Assembly (NCBI GenBank): GCA_965365655.1
Contig: CBDUCN010000056.1
Coordinates: 1 to 19,736 of the forward strand
DNA from: JBFHNV01 sp965365655
GTDB taxonomy: Bacteria; Pseudomonadota; Gammaproteobacteria; HK1
Direction: 5' to 3'
Length of the DNA stretch: 19,736 bases
Below, in pieces: positions 1-7,461 of this stretch. The position numbers and the translations under genes are program-made. The first letter of the stretch is position 1. Each line of letters begins with the position of its first letter. The notes beneath the pieces are model-generated. The model did no database searches. It was not told where the DNA came from and saw nothing but the letters and a program-made list of their open reading frames with translations.

Positions 1-39
1 GGGTGCCGCGCGCGCGGCCGTCGGCGGCGGCGCCTGATG

Positions 40-45
40 TATGCT
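40..45 (+). promoter_or_regulatory. possible -10 element for the hydrolase gene
   Basis: TATGCT matches four of six positions of a sigma70 -10 box and lies in the only slightly AT-richer spot before the gene. It would give a leader of about 30 nt. I see no convincing -35 box, so this is a weak call. Confidence 0.2.
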
Positions 46-80
46 CGCCGCCCCCCCGGCCGCTCGCGAGGAGTCCCGTC

Positions 81-872
81 ATGGCCCAGATCACCGCCAA
101 CCACATCACGGTCGAGTACCGCCTGGACGGGCCCGAGGACGGGCCGGTGATCCTGCTGTCGAACTCCCTGGCGTCGAACCTGACGATGTGGGAGCACCAG
201 CTGCCCGCGTTGACCGGCGCCGGCTTGCGGGTGCTGCGCTACGACACCCGGGGCCACGGCGGCAGCCACGTCACCCGCGGCCCGTACACGCTGGATCTGC
301 TGGTGGACGACGCGGTGGGGCTGCTGGACGCGCTCGCGGTGCCGCAGGCGCTGGTCATGGGCTGCTCGATGGGGGGCATGGTCGCGCAGATGCTGGCGAC
401 GAAGCACCCGCAGCGCGTGCGCGGCCTGGTGCTGACCGCGACCGCGTGCCACGCGGGGCCGCCGGAGGTCTGGGACCAGCGCATCGCCGCGGTGCGTGCC
501 GGCGGCATGGACGCCGTGGCCGACGCGACCCTGGATCGCTGGTTCACCAAGGCCGGTCAGCAGCGCATTCCGCAGGAGGTGGCGCGCGTGCGCGCGATGG
601 TCACCGGCACCCCGCCCGAGGGCTTCTGCGCATGCTGCGCGGCGATCCGCGACATGGACCAGCGCGACACCATCCAGGCCATCGCCGCGCCGACCCTGGT
701 GCTGGTGGGCGAGCACGATCCCGGCACCCCGGTGGCCGCCGCGCAGGCCATCCACGAGCGCATCAGGGGCTCGGACATGCACGTGATCCGCGACGCGGCG
801 CACTTCGTGAACGTCGAGCAGGACGCGGAGTTCAACGAGCACATGCTGACCTTCCTGCGCGCGCGGCTCTGA
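81..872 (+). CDS. alpha/beta hydrolase, 3-oxoadipate enol-lactonase (PcaD)-like
   Basis: This 263-residue cytoplasmic alpha/beta hydrolase has a complete catalytic triad. The nucleophile is Ser96 in the elbow GCSMGG, the acid is Asp213 (GEHDPGTP) and the base is His241 (AAHFVNVEQ). The early SNSLAS...MWE segment (residues 27-37) is the oxyanion-loop signature typical of PcaD, which opens 3-oxoadipate enol-lactone in the beta-ketoadipate pathway. Length matches PcaD. The start was chosen because ATG 81 is preceded at seven bases by GAGGAG (68-73), and the homologous sequence begins here; an upstream in-frame ATG would add 26 low-complexity residues. No other pca gene is nearby, so the exact substrate is unproven and it could be a general esterase or lactonase of the same subfamily. 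A hairpin follows the stop immediately. Confidence 0.85.
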   Translation: MAQITANHITVEYRLDGPEDGPVILLSNSLASNLTMWEHQLPALTGAGLRVLRYDTRGHGGSHVTRGPYTLDLLVDDAVGLLDALAVPQALVMGCSMGGMVAQMLATKHPQRVRGLVLTATACHAGPPEVWDQRIAAVRAGGMDAVADATLDRWFTKAGQQRIPQEVARVRAMVTGTPPEGFCACCAAIRDMDQRDTIQAIAAPTLVLVGEHDPGTPVAAAQAIHERIRGSDMHVIRDAAHFVNVEQDAEFNEHMLTFLRARL

Positions 873-885
873 CGCGGGTGCCGCG
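873..885 (+). terminator. GC hairpin abutting the hydrolase stop codon
   Basis: CGCGG, loop GTG, CCGCG forms a five-base-pair stem starting on the base after the TGA. There is no T-tract, so termination is only possible, not shown. Confidence 0.3.
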
Positions 886-890
886 CACGG

Positions 891-917
891 CCGGCGCCGC
901 GCGAGCGCTGCCGCCGG
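891..917 (-). terminator. GC inverted repeat abutting the stop of the HExxH gene
   Basis: CCGGCG (891-896) and CGCCGG (912-917) are complementary six-base arms with a 15-base loop. The arm ends one base before the minus-strand stop codon at 918-920. No T-tract follows. Confidence 0.25.
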
Positions 918-1409
918 TCAGCCGCGCAGCCGGAAGGTGGGCTGCGCGCCGTCCGTGATCAGGCCGTGGCGCGCGAGCCACGCGCGCGCGTCTTCGGCGT
1001 CGTGCCGGAACCACTCGCGCGCGCTGCCGAGGCGGAAGCTGTAGCCCCACGCGTCCATGTCGGCGAGCATGCGCTCGCGGCCGAACCCGGGGATCGCGTC
1101 GGCCAGCAGGATCGACAGGTAGCACACCGCGCACTCCTCGAGGTCGTCGCCGCCGGCGTCGGTGTCGAGCCCGGCGCGTCGGCGCGGATCCATGCACACG
1201 GCGTGGCAGGCCTCGTGCAGCAGCGAGTGCAGCGGCGTGTCGGCGCGCGCGAGGACGCGCCGCCCGAGCAGGCCCGCCTCGTCGTCGCCCCAGTAGCTTC
1301 CCGGAATCGGCTCGGCGTCGGGCACCGGCGAGAGCACGAGCCCGTAGCGTGCGAGCAGTGCGCGGGCGGCCTCGGCAAACGGTCCGTGCGGCGCCCCGAG
1401 GCGCAGCAC
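918..1409 (-). CDS. conserved hypothetical protein with HExxH zincin-like motif
   Basis: The protein is about 163 residues, taken from GTG 1409. Residues 65-69 read HEACH, a zinc-metallopeptidase-type HExxH motif in a predicted helix (LHSLLHEACHAVCMD). A glutamate pair follows at 91-92 (DDLEECAVCYLSILL), placed where a third zinc ligand could sit in a gluzincin-like fold. Three cysteines flank the site (68, 72, 93). There is no signal peptide. I recognise it as a conserved hypothetical type but cannot name a family, and activity is unproven. The start is uncertain: an ATG at 1517 gives 199 residues but overlaps the end of the upstream diguanylate cyclase gene by 83 bases with Ser/Thr/Arg-rich sequence; neither start has a clear ribosome binding site. 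It is probably co-transcribed with the FHA-GGDEF gene. Confidence 0.6.
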   Translation of the reverse strand: MLRLGAPHGPFAEAARALLARYGLVLSPVPDAEPIPGSYWGDDEAGLLGRRVLARADTPLHSLLHEACHAVCMDPRRRAGLDTDAGGDDLEECAVCYLSILLADAIPGFGRERMLADMDAWGYSFRLGSAREWFRHDAEDARAWLARHGLITDGAQPTFRLRG

Positions 1410-1434
1410 CGCGGCGGCCGGATCGCGCGCGCGC

Positions 1435-2403
<969 letters not shown>

Positions 2404-2542
2404 GCGGTGGGCCTCCAGATGGCCTCGGTCGAGGTCGTTATCGGCCGCAATGGCGCCCGCCTTGACCGGCGGCGCCGGCGGGTGCGCTCGCGGTTCCTCG
2501 CGCCGCCCGCGGGCGCCGGTTCCGGCCCCCGCGGCGATTGCG

Positions 2543-2548
2543 TATTCT
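2543..2548 (+). promoter_or_regulatory. possible -10 element of the GST operon
   Basis: TATTCT matches the sigma70 -10 box at five of six positions and lies in the 2404-2626 divergent gap. Seventeen bases upstream is only TTCCGG, a poor -35. The leader would be about 70 nt. Confidence 0.3.
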
Positions 2549-2626
2549 GCGACCCGGTTCTCGCCGCAGCCGCGGCCCGCACCGGGCCCGCGACGTCATC
2601 CGCCCGCCGATTCCAGAGGAGTCTTC

Positions 2627-3262
2627 ATGGCCGCCATCGACCTCTACACCTGGGGCACGCCGAACGGGCGCAAGGCCTCGATCATGCTGGAGGAGCTCGC
2701 GCTCCCCTACACCGTGCACGAGGTGAACATCGGCAAGGGCGAGCAGCACGAACCGGCGTTTCTCGCGATCTCCCCGAACAACCGCATCCCGGCCATCGTC
2801 GACCCCGATGGCCCCGGGGGCGCGCCGCTCGCGCTGTTCGAGTCGGGCGCGATCCTGGTCTACCTCGCGGAGAAGACCGGCAGCGCGCTGCTGCCCGCGT
2901 CCGGAGCGGAGCGCGCCGTCACCTTCCAGTGGCTGATGTGGCAGATGGGCGGCCTGGGGCCGATGGTCGGCCAGGCGCACCACTTCCTGTTCCAGCCCAA
3001 GGAGGTGGTCCCGTACGGCCAGAAGCGCTACCACGACGAGACGAAGCGCCTGTACGGGGTGCTGGACCGTCGGCTCGCCGAGGCCGAGTACATGGCGGGG
3101 AGCTTCTACAGCGTCGCGGACATCGCGACCTATCCGTGGATCGCGCGCTTCGAGCGCCACCAGGTGGACCTCGCCGAGTACCCCCACGTGAAGCGCTGGT
3201 TCGACGCCGTGGGCGCGCGGCCCGCGGTGGTCAAGGGCATGGCGGTGCCGTTCCTCAACTGA
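2627..3262 (+). CDS. glutathione S-transferase family protein (YfcG/GstB-like)
   Basis: This is a 211-residue cytosolic GST. The N-terminal thioredoxin-like domain (residues 1-~80) contains TPNGRKASIMLEEL (10-23), the Ure2p/YfcG-type active-site segment, then NNRIPAIVDPDG with the cis-proline, and LFESGAILVYLAEK, where Glu and Ser bind the gamma-glutamyl group of glutathione. The helical C-terminal domain contains MWQMGGLGPMVGQAHHF and SVADIATYPW, both typical of nu-class/YfcG proteins, which often show disulfide reductase activity. ATG 2627 is preceded by GAGGAG (2616-2621). The FetAB-like genes follow on the same strand within 40 bases, so the three may be co-transcribed; a link through thiol or iron stress is plausible but inferred. 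Confidence 0.9.
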   Translation: MAAIDLYTWGTPNGRKASIMLEELALPYTVHEVNIGKGEQHEPAFLAISPNNRIPAIVDPDGPGGAPLALFESGAILVYLAEKTGSALLPASGAERAVTFQWLMWQMGGLGPMVGQAHHFLFQPKEVVPYGQKRYHDETKRLYGVLDRRLAEAEYMAGSFYSVADIATYPWIARFERHQVDLAEYPHVKRWFDAVGARPAVVKGMAVPFLN

Positions 3263-3297
3263 ACCCCGTCGCCGATCCCGCGCCCGTCTCCGCCGCC

Positions 3298-3909
3298 GTG
3301 ACCGGCGACCCGCCGCTGCTCGCAGTGCGTGGTCTCGCCGGCGCGGCGATCCGCTGCGACCGCCTGGAGCTGGCCGCGGGCGAGTGCCTCGCGGTGACCG
3401 GGCCGTCCGGCTCCGGCAAGTCGCTGCTGCTGCGCGCCATCGCGGACCTGGACCCGAACGCCGCCGACGTGACCCTGCGCGGCGAGCCGCGGGCGCGCAT
3501 CGCGGCGCCGGCGTGGCGGCGCCGGGTGATGCTGGTGCCGGCGGAGCCGGCATGGTGGGCGGTGCAGGTGCGCGATCACTTCTTCCGCCCGCCGCCCGAG
3601 GACCTGCTGGCCGCGCTGGGCTTCGTCCCCGGCGCGCTGGAGTGGGCGGTGGACCGCCTGTCCACCGGCGAGCGCCAGCGCCTCGCGCTCGCGCGGGCGC
3701 TGGTGCTGGAGCCGTCCGTGCTGCTGCTGGACGAGCCCACGGCGGCGCTGGACGAAGACACGAAGGGCGCCGTCGAGGGGCTGCTGCGCGGGTTCCTGTC
3801 CACCGGCGGCGGGATCCTGATCGCGAGCCACGAGCGCGCGCAGGTCGCCCGCCTCGCGCGGCGCGAGCTGCGCGTGCGCGACGGCCGGGTGCTCGAGGCG
3901 GCGCCGTGA
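3298..3909 (+). CDS. fetA: ABC transporter ATP-binding protein, FetA/YbbL-like
   Basis: This compact 203-residue ABC ATPase has Walker A GPSGSGKS (35-42), signature LSTGE (121-125), Walker B VLLLDEPTAALDE (141-153) and the switch histidine in SHE (178). The next gene encodes a FetB/YbbM permease, overlapping by four bases, so the pair matches the FetAB exporter implicated in iron homeostasis and peroxide resistance in E. coli. Oddities: the Q-loop glutamine appears to be Glu83 (VPAEPAWW, where FetA has an AQTP-like segment), the signature has T and E instead of LSGGQ, and the protein is about 20 residues shorter than E. coli FetA. GTG 3298 is the first plausible start after the GST stop; no strong ribosome binding site is seen and CTG 3259 is in frame upstream, so the start is not firm. 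Confidence 0.82.
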   Translation: MTGDPPLLAVRGLAGAAIRCDRLELAAGECLAVTGPSGSGKSLLLRAIADLDPNAADVTLRGEPRARIAAPAWRRRVMLVPAEPAWWAVQVRDHFFRPPPEDLLAALGFVPGALEWAVDRLSTGERQRLALARALVLEPSVLLLDEPTAALDEDTKGAVEGLLRGFLSTGGGILIASHERAQVARLARRELRVRDGRVLEAAP

Positions 3910-4700
3910 GCTACATCGCCATCGGCGATCGCGAGCTGGCGCTGGCCGCGGTGCTGCTGCTGCTGAACGCGGGCCTGTCGCTCGCGCTGCAGCTCGGCCT
4001 CGCGCGCCAGGTGCTCACCGCGGCCGCGCGCATGACGGTGCAGCTGTTCCTCGTGGGGCTCGTGCTGAAGGCCGTGTTCGCGCTGCAGTCGCCGTGGATC
4101 ACGCTGTCGCTGGCGCTGGTGATGGCGCTGGTCGCCGGCTACGAGGTGCGCAGCCGCCAGGAGCGGCGCCTGCGCGGCGCGTGGGGTTACGGGCTCGGCA
4201 CCGGCAGCGTGATGCTGGCGGGCGCCGTGGTCACGCTGTTCGCGCTCACCGTCGCGGTGCGCCCGACACCGTGGTTCGACCCGCGCTACGCGCTGCCGCT
4301 GCTCGGCATGGTGCTGGGCAACGTGATGACCGGGGTCAGCCTCGCGCTGAACGACGTCGGCCTCACCGCCACGCGCGAGCGCAACGCGATCGAGGCGCAG
4401 CTCGCGCTGGGCGCGGGCTGGTGGCAGGCGCTGCGCCCGGTCACGCGGCGCGCGCTGCGCAGCGGCTTCATCCCGATCGTCAACGCGATGGCCGCGACCG
4501 GCGTGGTCTCCCTGCCGGGCATGATGACCGGCCAGATCCTGGCCGGCGTCGATCCCACCGAGGCGGTGCGCTACCAGCTGCTGGTGATGTTCCTGATCGC
4601 CGGCGCGACCGGCGCCGGGGTGCTGCTGGCCGTGTTCACGGCGCTGTGGCGGCTGACGGACGATCGCCAGCGCCTGCGGCTGGACCGGCTGACGCCGTGA
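3906..4700 (+). CDS. fetB: FetB/YbbM-family ABC transporter permease
   Basis: This 264-residue integral membrane protein is of the UPF0014/FetB type. It shows about seven hydrophobic segments and the family-conserved stretches RMTVQLFLVGLVL (near 42), LPLLGMVLGNVMTGVSLALN (mid-protein) and LPGMMTGQILAGVDP followed by AVRYQLLVMFLIA. With the preceding ATPase it should form an inner-membrane exporter, assigned in E. coli to iron efflux and oxidative-stress resistance. Start GTG 3906 overlaps the ATPase stop in a GTGA arrangement, indicating translational coupling. The first ATG in this frame lies far inside the first conserved region, so the GTG is needed. Its 3' end faces the queuosine-precursor transporter gene with only 28 bases between them. 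Confidence 0.88.
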   Translation: MSYIAIGDRELALAAVLLLLNAGLSLALQLGLARQVLTAAARMTVQLFLVGLVLKAVFALQSPWITLSLALVMALVAGYEVRSRQERRLRGAWGYGLGTGSVMLAGAVVTLFALTVAVRPTPWFDPRYALPLLGMVLGNVMTGVSLALNDVGLTATRERNAIEAQLALGAGWWQALRPVTRRALRSGFIPIVNAMAATGVVSLPGMMTGQILAGVDPTEAVRYQLLVMFLIAGATGAGVLLAVFTALWRLTDDRQRLRLDRLTP

Positions 4701-4728
4701 CCCATGAGCGGCCGGGCGCCGCCGGAGG

Positions 4729-5271
4729 TCAGGTCGCGGCCGGCACGAGCCGCGCGCGCAGCGCGACGAAGAACGGCACCAGCATGATCAGCGCGAGGCC
4801 CAGCTTCACGAAGTAGTCGCCGATCGCGAGCGTGACCCACGGCACCGGCGTGCCGGCGAACGCGAGCGAGAAGAACAGCACCGTGTCCAGCGCCGACGCG
4901 ATGGACGACGAGACCAGCGGCGGGGCCCACCACAGGCGGTGGCTGCGCAGCCGGTCGAAGATCTGCACGTCCAGCACCTGGGCGCACAGGAAGGCCGTGC
5001 CCGACGCGATCGCGATGCGCGGCGTCGCGAACACCGCCGACAGCGCGACCGCGAGCACGAAGCCCACGTACACCACGCGGCGCGCGTGGCGCGCGCCCAT
5101 CGCGCGGTTGCACAGGTCCGTGACCAGGAACGAGATCGGATAGGTGAACGCGCCGAAGGTCAGCCAGTCGTTGATCGGGAACTGCACCCCGATGTTCGCG
5201 GCGGTCACGATCAGCGCCATCGCGCCGATGCCGACGGCGAGGCCGGTCCACGGAGTGCGTGCGTCGTTCAC
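4729..5271 (-). CDS. VUT-family queuosine precursor transporter (YhhQ-like)
   Basis: This 180-residue membrane protein of the VUT/YhhQ (DUF165) family imports 7-deazaguanine queuosine precursors such as preQ0 and preQ1. About five to six hydrophobic segments are visible. Family landmarks are NDWLTFGAFTYPISFLVTDL (near residues 33-52), FATPRIAIASGTAFLCAQ, and SALDTVLFFSLAFAG with PWVTLAIGDYFVKL. The wording of these motifs resembles alphaproteobacterial members more than E. coli YhhQ. Start GTG 5271 has an excellent GGAGGAG (5277-5283, opposite strand) at five bases; an ATG at 5301 would put that Shine-Dalgarno inside the coding region. It follows thrS on the same strand with a 54-base gap, so co-transcription is likely. 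Translation and wobble modification would both be served. Confidence 0.88.
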   Translation of the reverse strand: MNDARTPWTGLAVGIGAMALIVTAANIGVQFPINDWLTFGAFTYPISFLVTDLCNRAMGARHARRVVYVGFVLAVALSAVFATPRIAIASGTAFLCAQVLDVQIFDRLRSHRLWWAPPLVSSSIASALDTVLFFSLAFAGTPVPWVTLAIGDYFVKLGLALIMLVPFFVALRARLVPAAT

Positions 5272-5276
5272 GATGT

Positions 5277-5283
5277 CTCCTCC
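5277..5283 (-). promoter_or_regulatory. strong ribosome binding site fixing the transporter start
   Basis: On the minus strand this reads GGAGGAG, five bases before GTG 5271. It is one of the best Shine-Dalgarno sequences in the window and decides the start against the upstream ATG at 5301. Confidence 0.75.
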
Positions 5284-5325
5284 GGTGCGCCGTGGGCGCA
5301 TGCTGTGCGGGGCGGCGCCGGCACG

Positions 5326-7269
5326 CTACTTCGCGGCCTCGTCCGCCGCCGGCGGCGGCGCACGCCGCGTCACCTCGTCGGTGAGGGCGGCGATCGCGTC
5401 GTCCAGCGCCATCACCTGCTGGCGCTTCGACCCGAGGCGCCTGAGCGCGACCGTGCTCTCGGCCGCCTCGCGCTTGCCGACCACGACCAGCACCGGGATC
5501 TTCTCCACGCTGTGCTGGCGCACCTTGTAGGAGATGCTCTCGTTGCGCAGATCCTGCTCGACGCGGAGCCCCGCCGCGCGCAGCCGCGCGGCCACCTCGC
5601 CGGCGTAGGCGTCGCCGTCCTGCGTGATCGTGCACACCATCGCCTGCGTCGGGCACAGCCACAGCGGCAGGTTGCCCGCGTAGTGCTCGATCAGGATGCC
5701 CGCGAAGCGCTCCAGCGAGCCGAAGTTCGCCTGGTGCAGCATCACCGGGCGGTGGCGCTCGCCGGCCTCGTCCACGTACTCGGCGTCGAGGCGCTCGGGC
5801 AGGTTGAAGTCCACCTGCAGCGTGCCGCACTGCCAGTCGCGGCCGATCGCGTCGCGCAGCACGAACTCGAGCTTCGGGCCGTAGAACGCGCCCTCGCCGG
5901 GGTTCAGGCTCGCGTCGATGCCGGCCGCGGCGCAGGCTTCCTGCAGCGCGCTCTCGGCCTTGTCCCACACCGCGTCGGAGCCGACGCGCTTCTCGGGCCG
6001 GTCGGAGAACTTCACGAAGCAGTCCTCGAAGCCGAAGTCGCGATACAGGCCGAGGATGAAGTCGCACACCATCTTCGTCTCGGACATGATCTGGTCCGCG
6101 GTGCAGAAGATGTGGGCGTCGTCCTGGCAGAACGCGCGCACCCGCATCAGCCCGTGCAGCGCGCCCGACGGCTCGTAGCGGTGCACCTTGCCGAACTCGG
6201 CGATGCGAAGCGGCAGGTCGCGGTAGCTCTTGATGCCCTGCTTGAAGATCTGCACGTGCCCCGGGCAGTTCATCGGCTTCAGCGCGTAGACCCGCCCGTC
6301 CTCGGTCTCGGTCGTGAACATGTGCTCGTGGAAGGTCTCCCAGTGACCCGACGCCTCCCACAGCGCGCGGTCCATGACCTGCGGCGTGTTCACCTCCTGG
6401 TAGCCGAGCGCCGCCTGCGCGTCGCGCATGTAGTCCTCGAGCTTGCGGAAGAAGGTCCAGCCCTTCGCGTGCCAGAACACCGCGCCGGGCGACTCCTCCT
6501 GCAGGTGGAACAGGTTCATCTGCCGGCCGAGGCGGCGATGGTCGCGCTTCTCGGCCTCGGCGAGGCGGTGCAGGTGGGCCTCGAGCTGCTTGCCGTCGGC
6601 CCACGCGGTGCCGTAGATACGCTGCAGCATCTCGTTGCGCGAGTCGCCGCGCCAGTATGCGCCGGCCAGCTTCATCAGCTTGAAGGCCTTGCCGAGGCGC
6701 CCGGTCGAAGGCAGGTGCGGGCCGCGGCACAGATCCAGCCACTCGCCCTGGCGGTACACGCTGATCGGCTCGTCGCCGGGGATCGCCTCGATCAGCTCGG
6801 CCTTGTACCACTCGCCCCAGTCGCGGAAGAAGCTGACCGCCTCGTCGCGCTGCCAGACCTCGCGCTCGATCGGCAGGTCGCGGTCCACGATCTCGCGCAT
6901 GCGCTGCTCGATGGTCTCGAGATCGTCGGGGGTGAAGTGCTCCTCGCGCGCGAAGTCGTAGTAGAAGCCGTCCTCGATGGCGGGCCCGATGGTGACCTGC
7001 GCGTCCGGGTACAGCTCCTTCACCGCCTGCGCCATCACGTGCGCGGCGTCGTGGCGCAGCAGCTCCAGGCCCTCGTCGCTGGCGCGGGTCACGATCGCGA
7101 CGCTGGCGTCGCGCTCGATCGGGCGGGTGAGGTCCCACAGCTCGCCGTCCACGCGCACGGCGACCGCGTCCTTCGCGAGCTTCTTGCCGATGCTCCCGGC
7201 GAGCGCGAGACCGGTCACCGGGCCGTCGAACTCGCGCACGGCGCCGTCGGGCAGGGTGAGGGCGGGCAT
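5326..7269 (-). CDS. thrS: threonyl-tRNA synthetase
   Basis: This full-length 647-residue class II synthetase charges tRNA-Thr with threonine. Domains in order: TGS (1-~62), editing domain with His73, His77, Cys181 and His185 (HDAAH...CRGPH), catalytic core with the zinc ligands Cys335 (MNCPGH), His386 (DDAHIFC) and His512 (VMLHQANFGSLER), and a C-terminal anticodon-binding domain (about 535-635). All key residues align with E. coli ThrRS within one position. The segments KVHRYEPSGALHG, DAIGRDWQCGTLQVDF and ALRRLGSK are the versions I associate with alphaproteobacterial enzymes. Start ATG 7269 begins directly with the TGS domain; an ATG at 7320 adds 17 residues not expected in the family. infC, rpmI and rplT, the usual downstream genes in gammaproteobacteria, are absent; the VUT transporter follows instead. 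Confidence 0.96.
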   Translation of the reverse strand: MPALTLPDGAVREFDGPVTGLALAGSIGKKLAKDAVAVRVDGELWDLTRPIERDASVAIVTRASDEGLELLRHDAAHVMAQAVKELYPDAQVTIGPAIEDGFYYDFAREEHFTPDDLETIEQRMREIVDRDLPIEREVWQRDEAVSFFRDWGEWYKAELIEAIPGDEPISVYRQGEWLDLCRGPHLPSTGRLGKAFKLMKLAGAYWRGDSRNEMLQRIYGTAWADGKQLEAHLHRLAEAEKRDHRRLGRQMNLFHLQEESPGAVFWHAKGWTFFRKLEDYMRDAQAALGYQEVNTPQVMDRALWEASGHWETFHEHMFTTETEDGRVYALKPMNCPGHVQIFKQGIKSYRDLPLRIAEFGKVHRYEPSGALHGLMRVRAFCQDDAHIFCTADQIMSETKMVCDFILGLYRDFGFEDCFVKFSDRPEKRVGSDAVWDKAESALQEACAAAGIDASLNPGEGAFYGPKLEFVLRDAIGRDWQCGTLQVDFNLPERLDAEYVDEAGERHRPVMLHQANFGSLERFAGILIEHYAGNLPLWLCPTQAMVCTITQDGDAYAGEVAARLRAAGLRVEQDLRNESISYKVRQHSVEKIPVLVVVGKREAAESTVALRRLGSKRQQVMALDDAIAALTDEVTRRAPPPAADEAAK

Positions 7270-7440
7270 GGCTTCGATCCGGTGCGGAAAAGCCGTCAAG
7301 TCTAAATAGCTGCCCGGCAATCCGCCACACGCCGGGGCCGGGCGCGCCGCGCCGACTCTTCGCCCCGCCGCCCCGTCACGACCGGGCCCGCAGGCGCGGC
7401 ACGCGCCGCGCGGCCGCGCGCCGACATCCGGCCGGAATCC

Positions 7441-7459
7441 GGCGCCGCGGGCGGGCGCC
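7441..7459 (-). terminator. GC hairpin after the PAS-GGDEF-EAL stop codon
   Basis: GGCGCC (7441-7446) and GGCGCC (7454-7459) form a six-base-pair stem with a seven-base loop, two bases beyond the minus-strand stop at 7462-7464. There is no T-tract. The rest of the 7270-7461 gap holds the thrS leader, whose only AT-richer patch is at 7288-7313. Confidence 0.3.
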
Positions 7460-7461
7460 CC

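Noticed and set aside
4939..7305. A 788-codon open frame antisense to thrS and the transporter
   Set aside because: It crosses two well-identified genes on the other strand and its product is low complexity; it is a composition artefact.
7270..7320. Upstream ATG extending thrS by 17 codons
   Set aside because: The TGS domain starts at the ATG at 7269, and the extension covers the only AT-rich leader patch.
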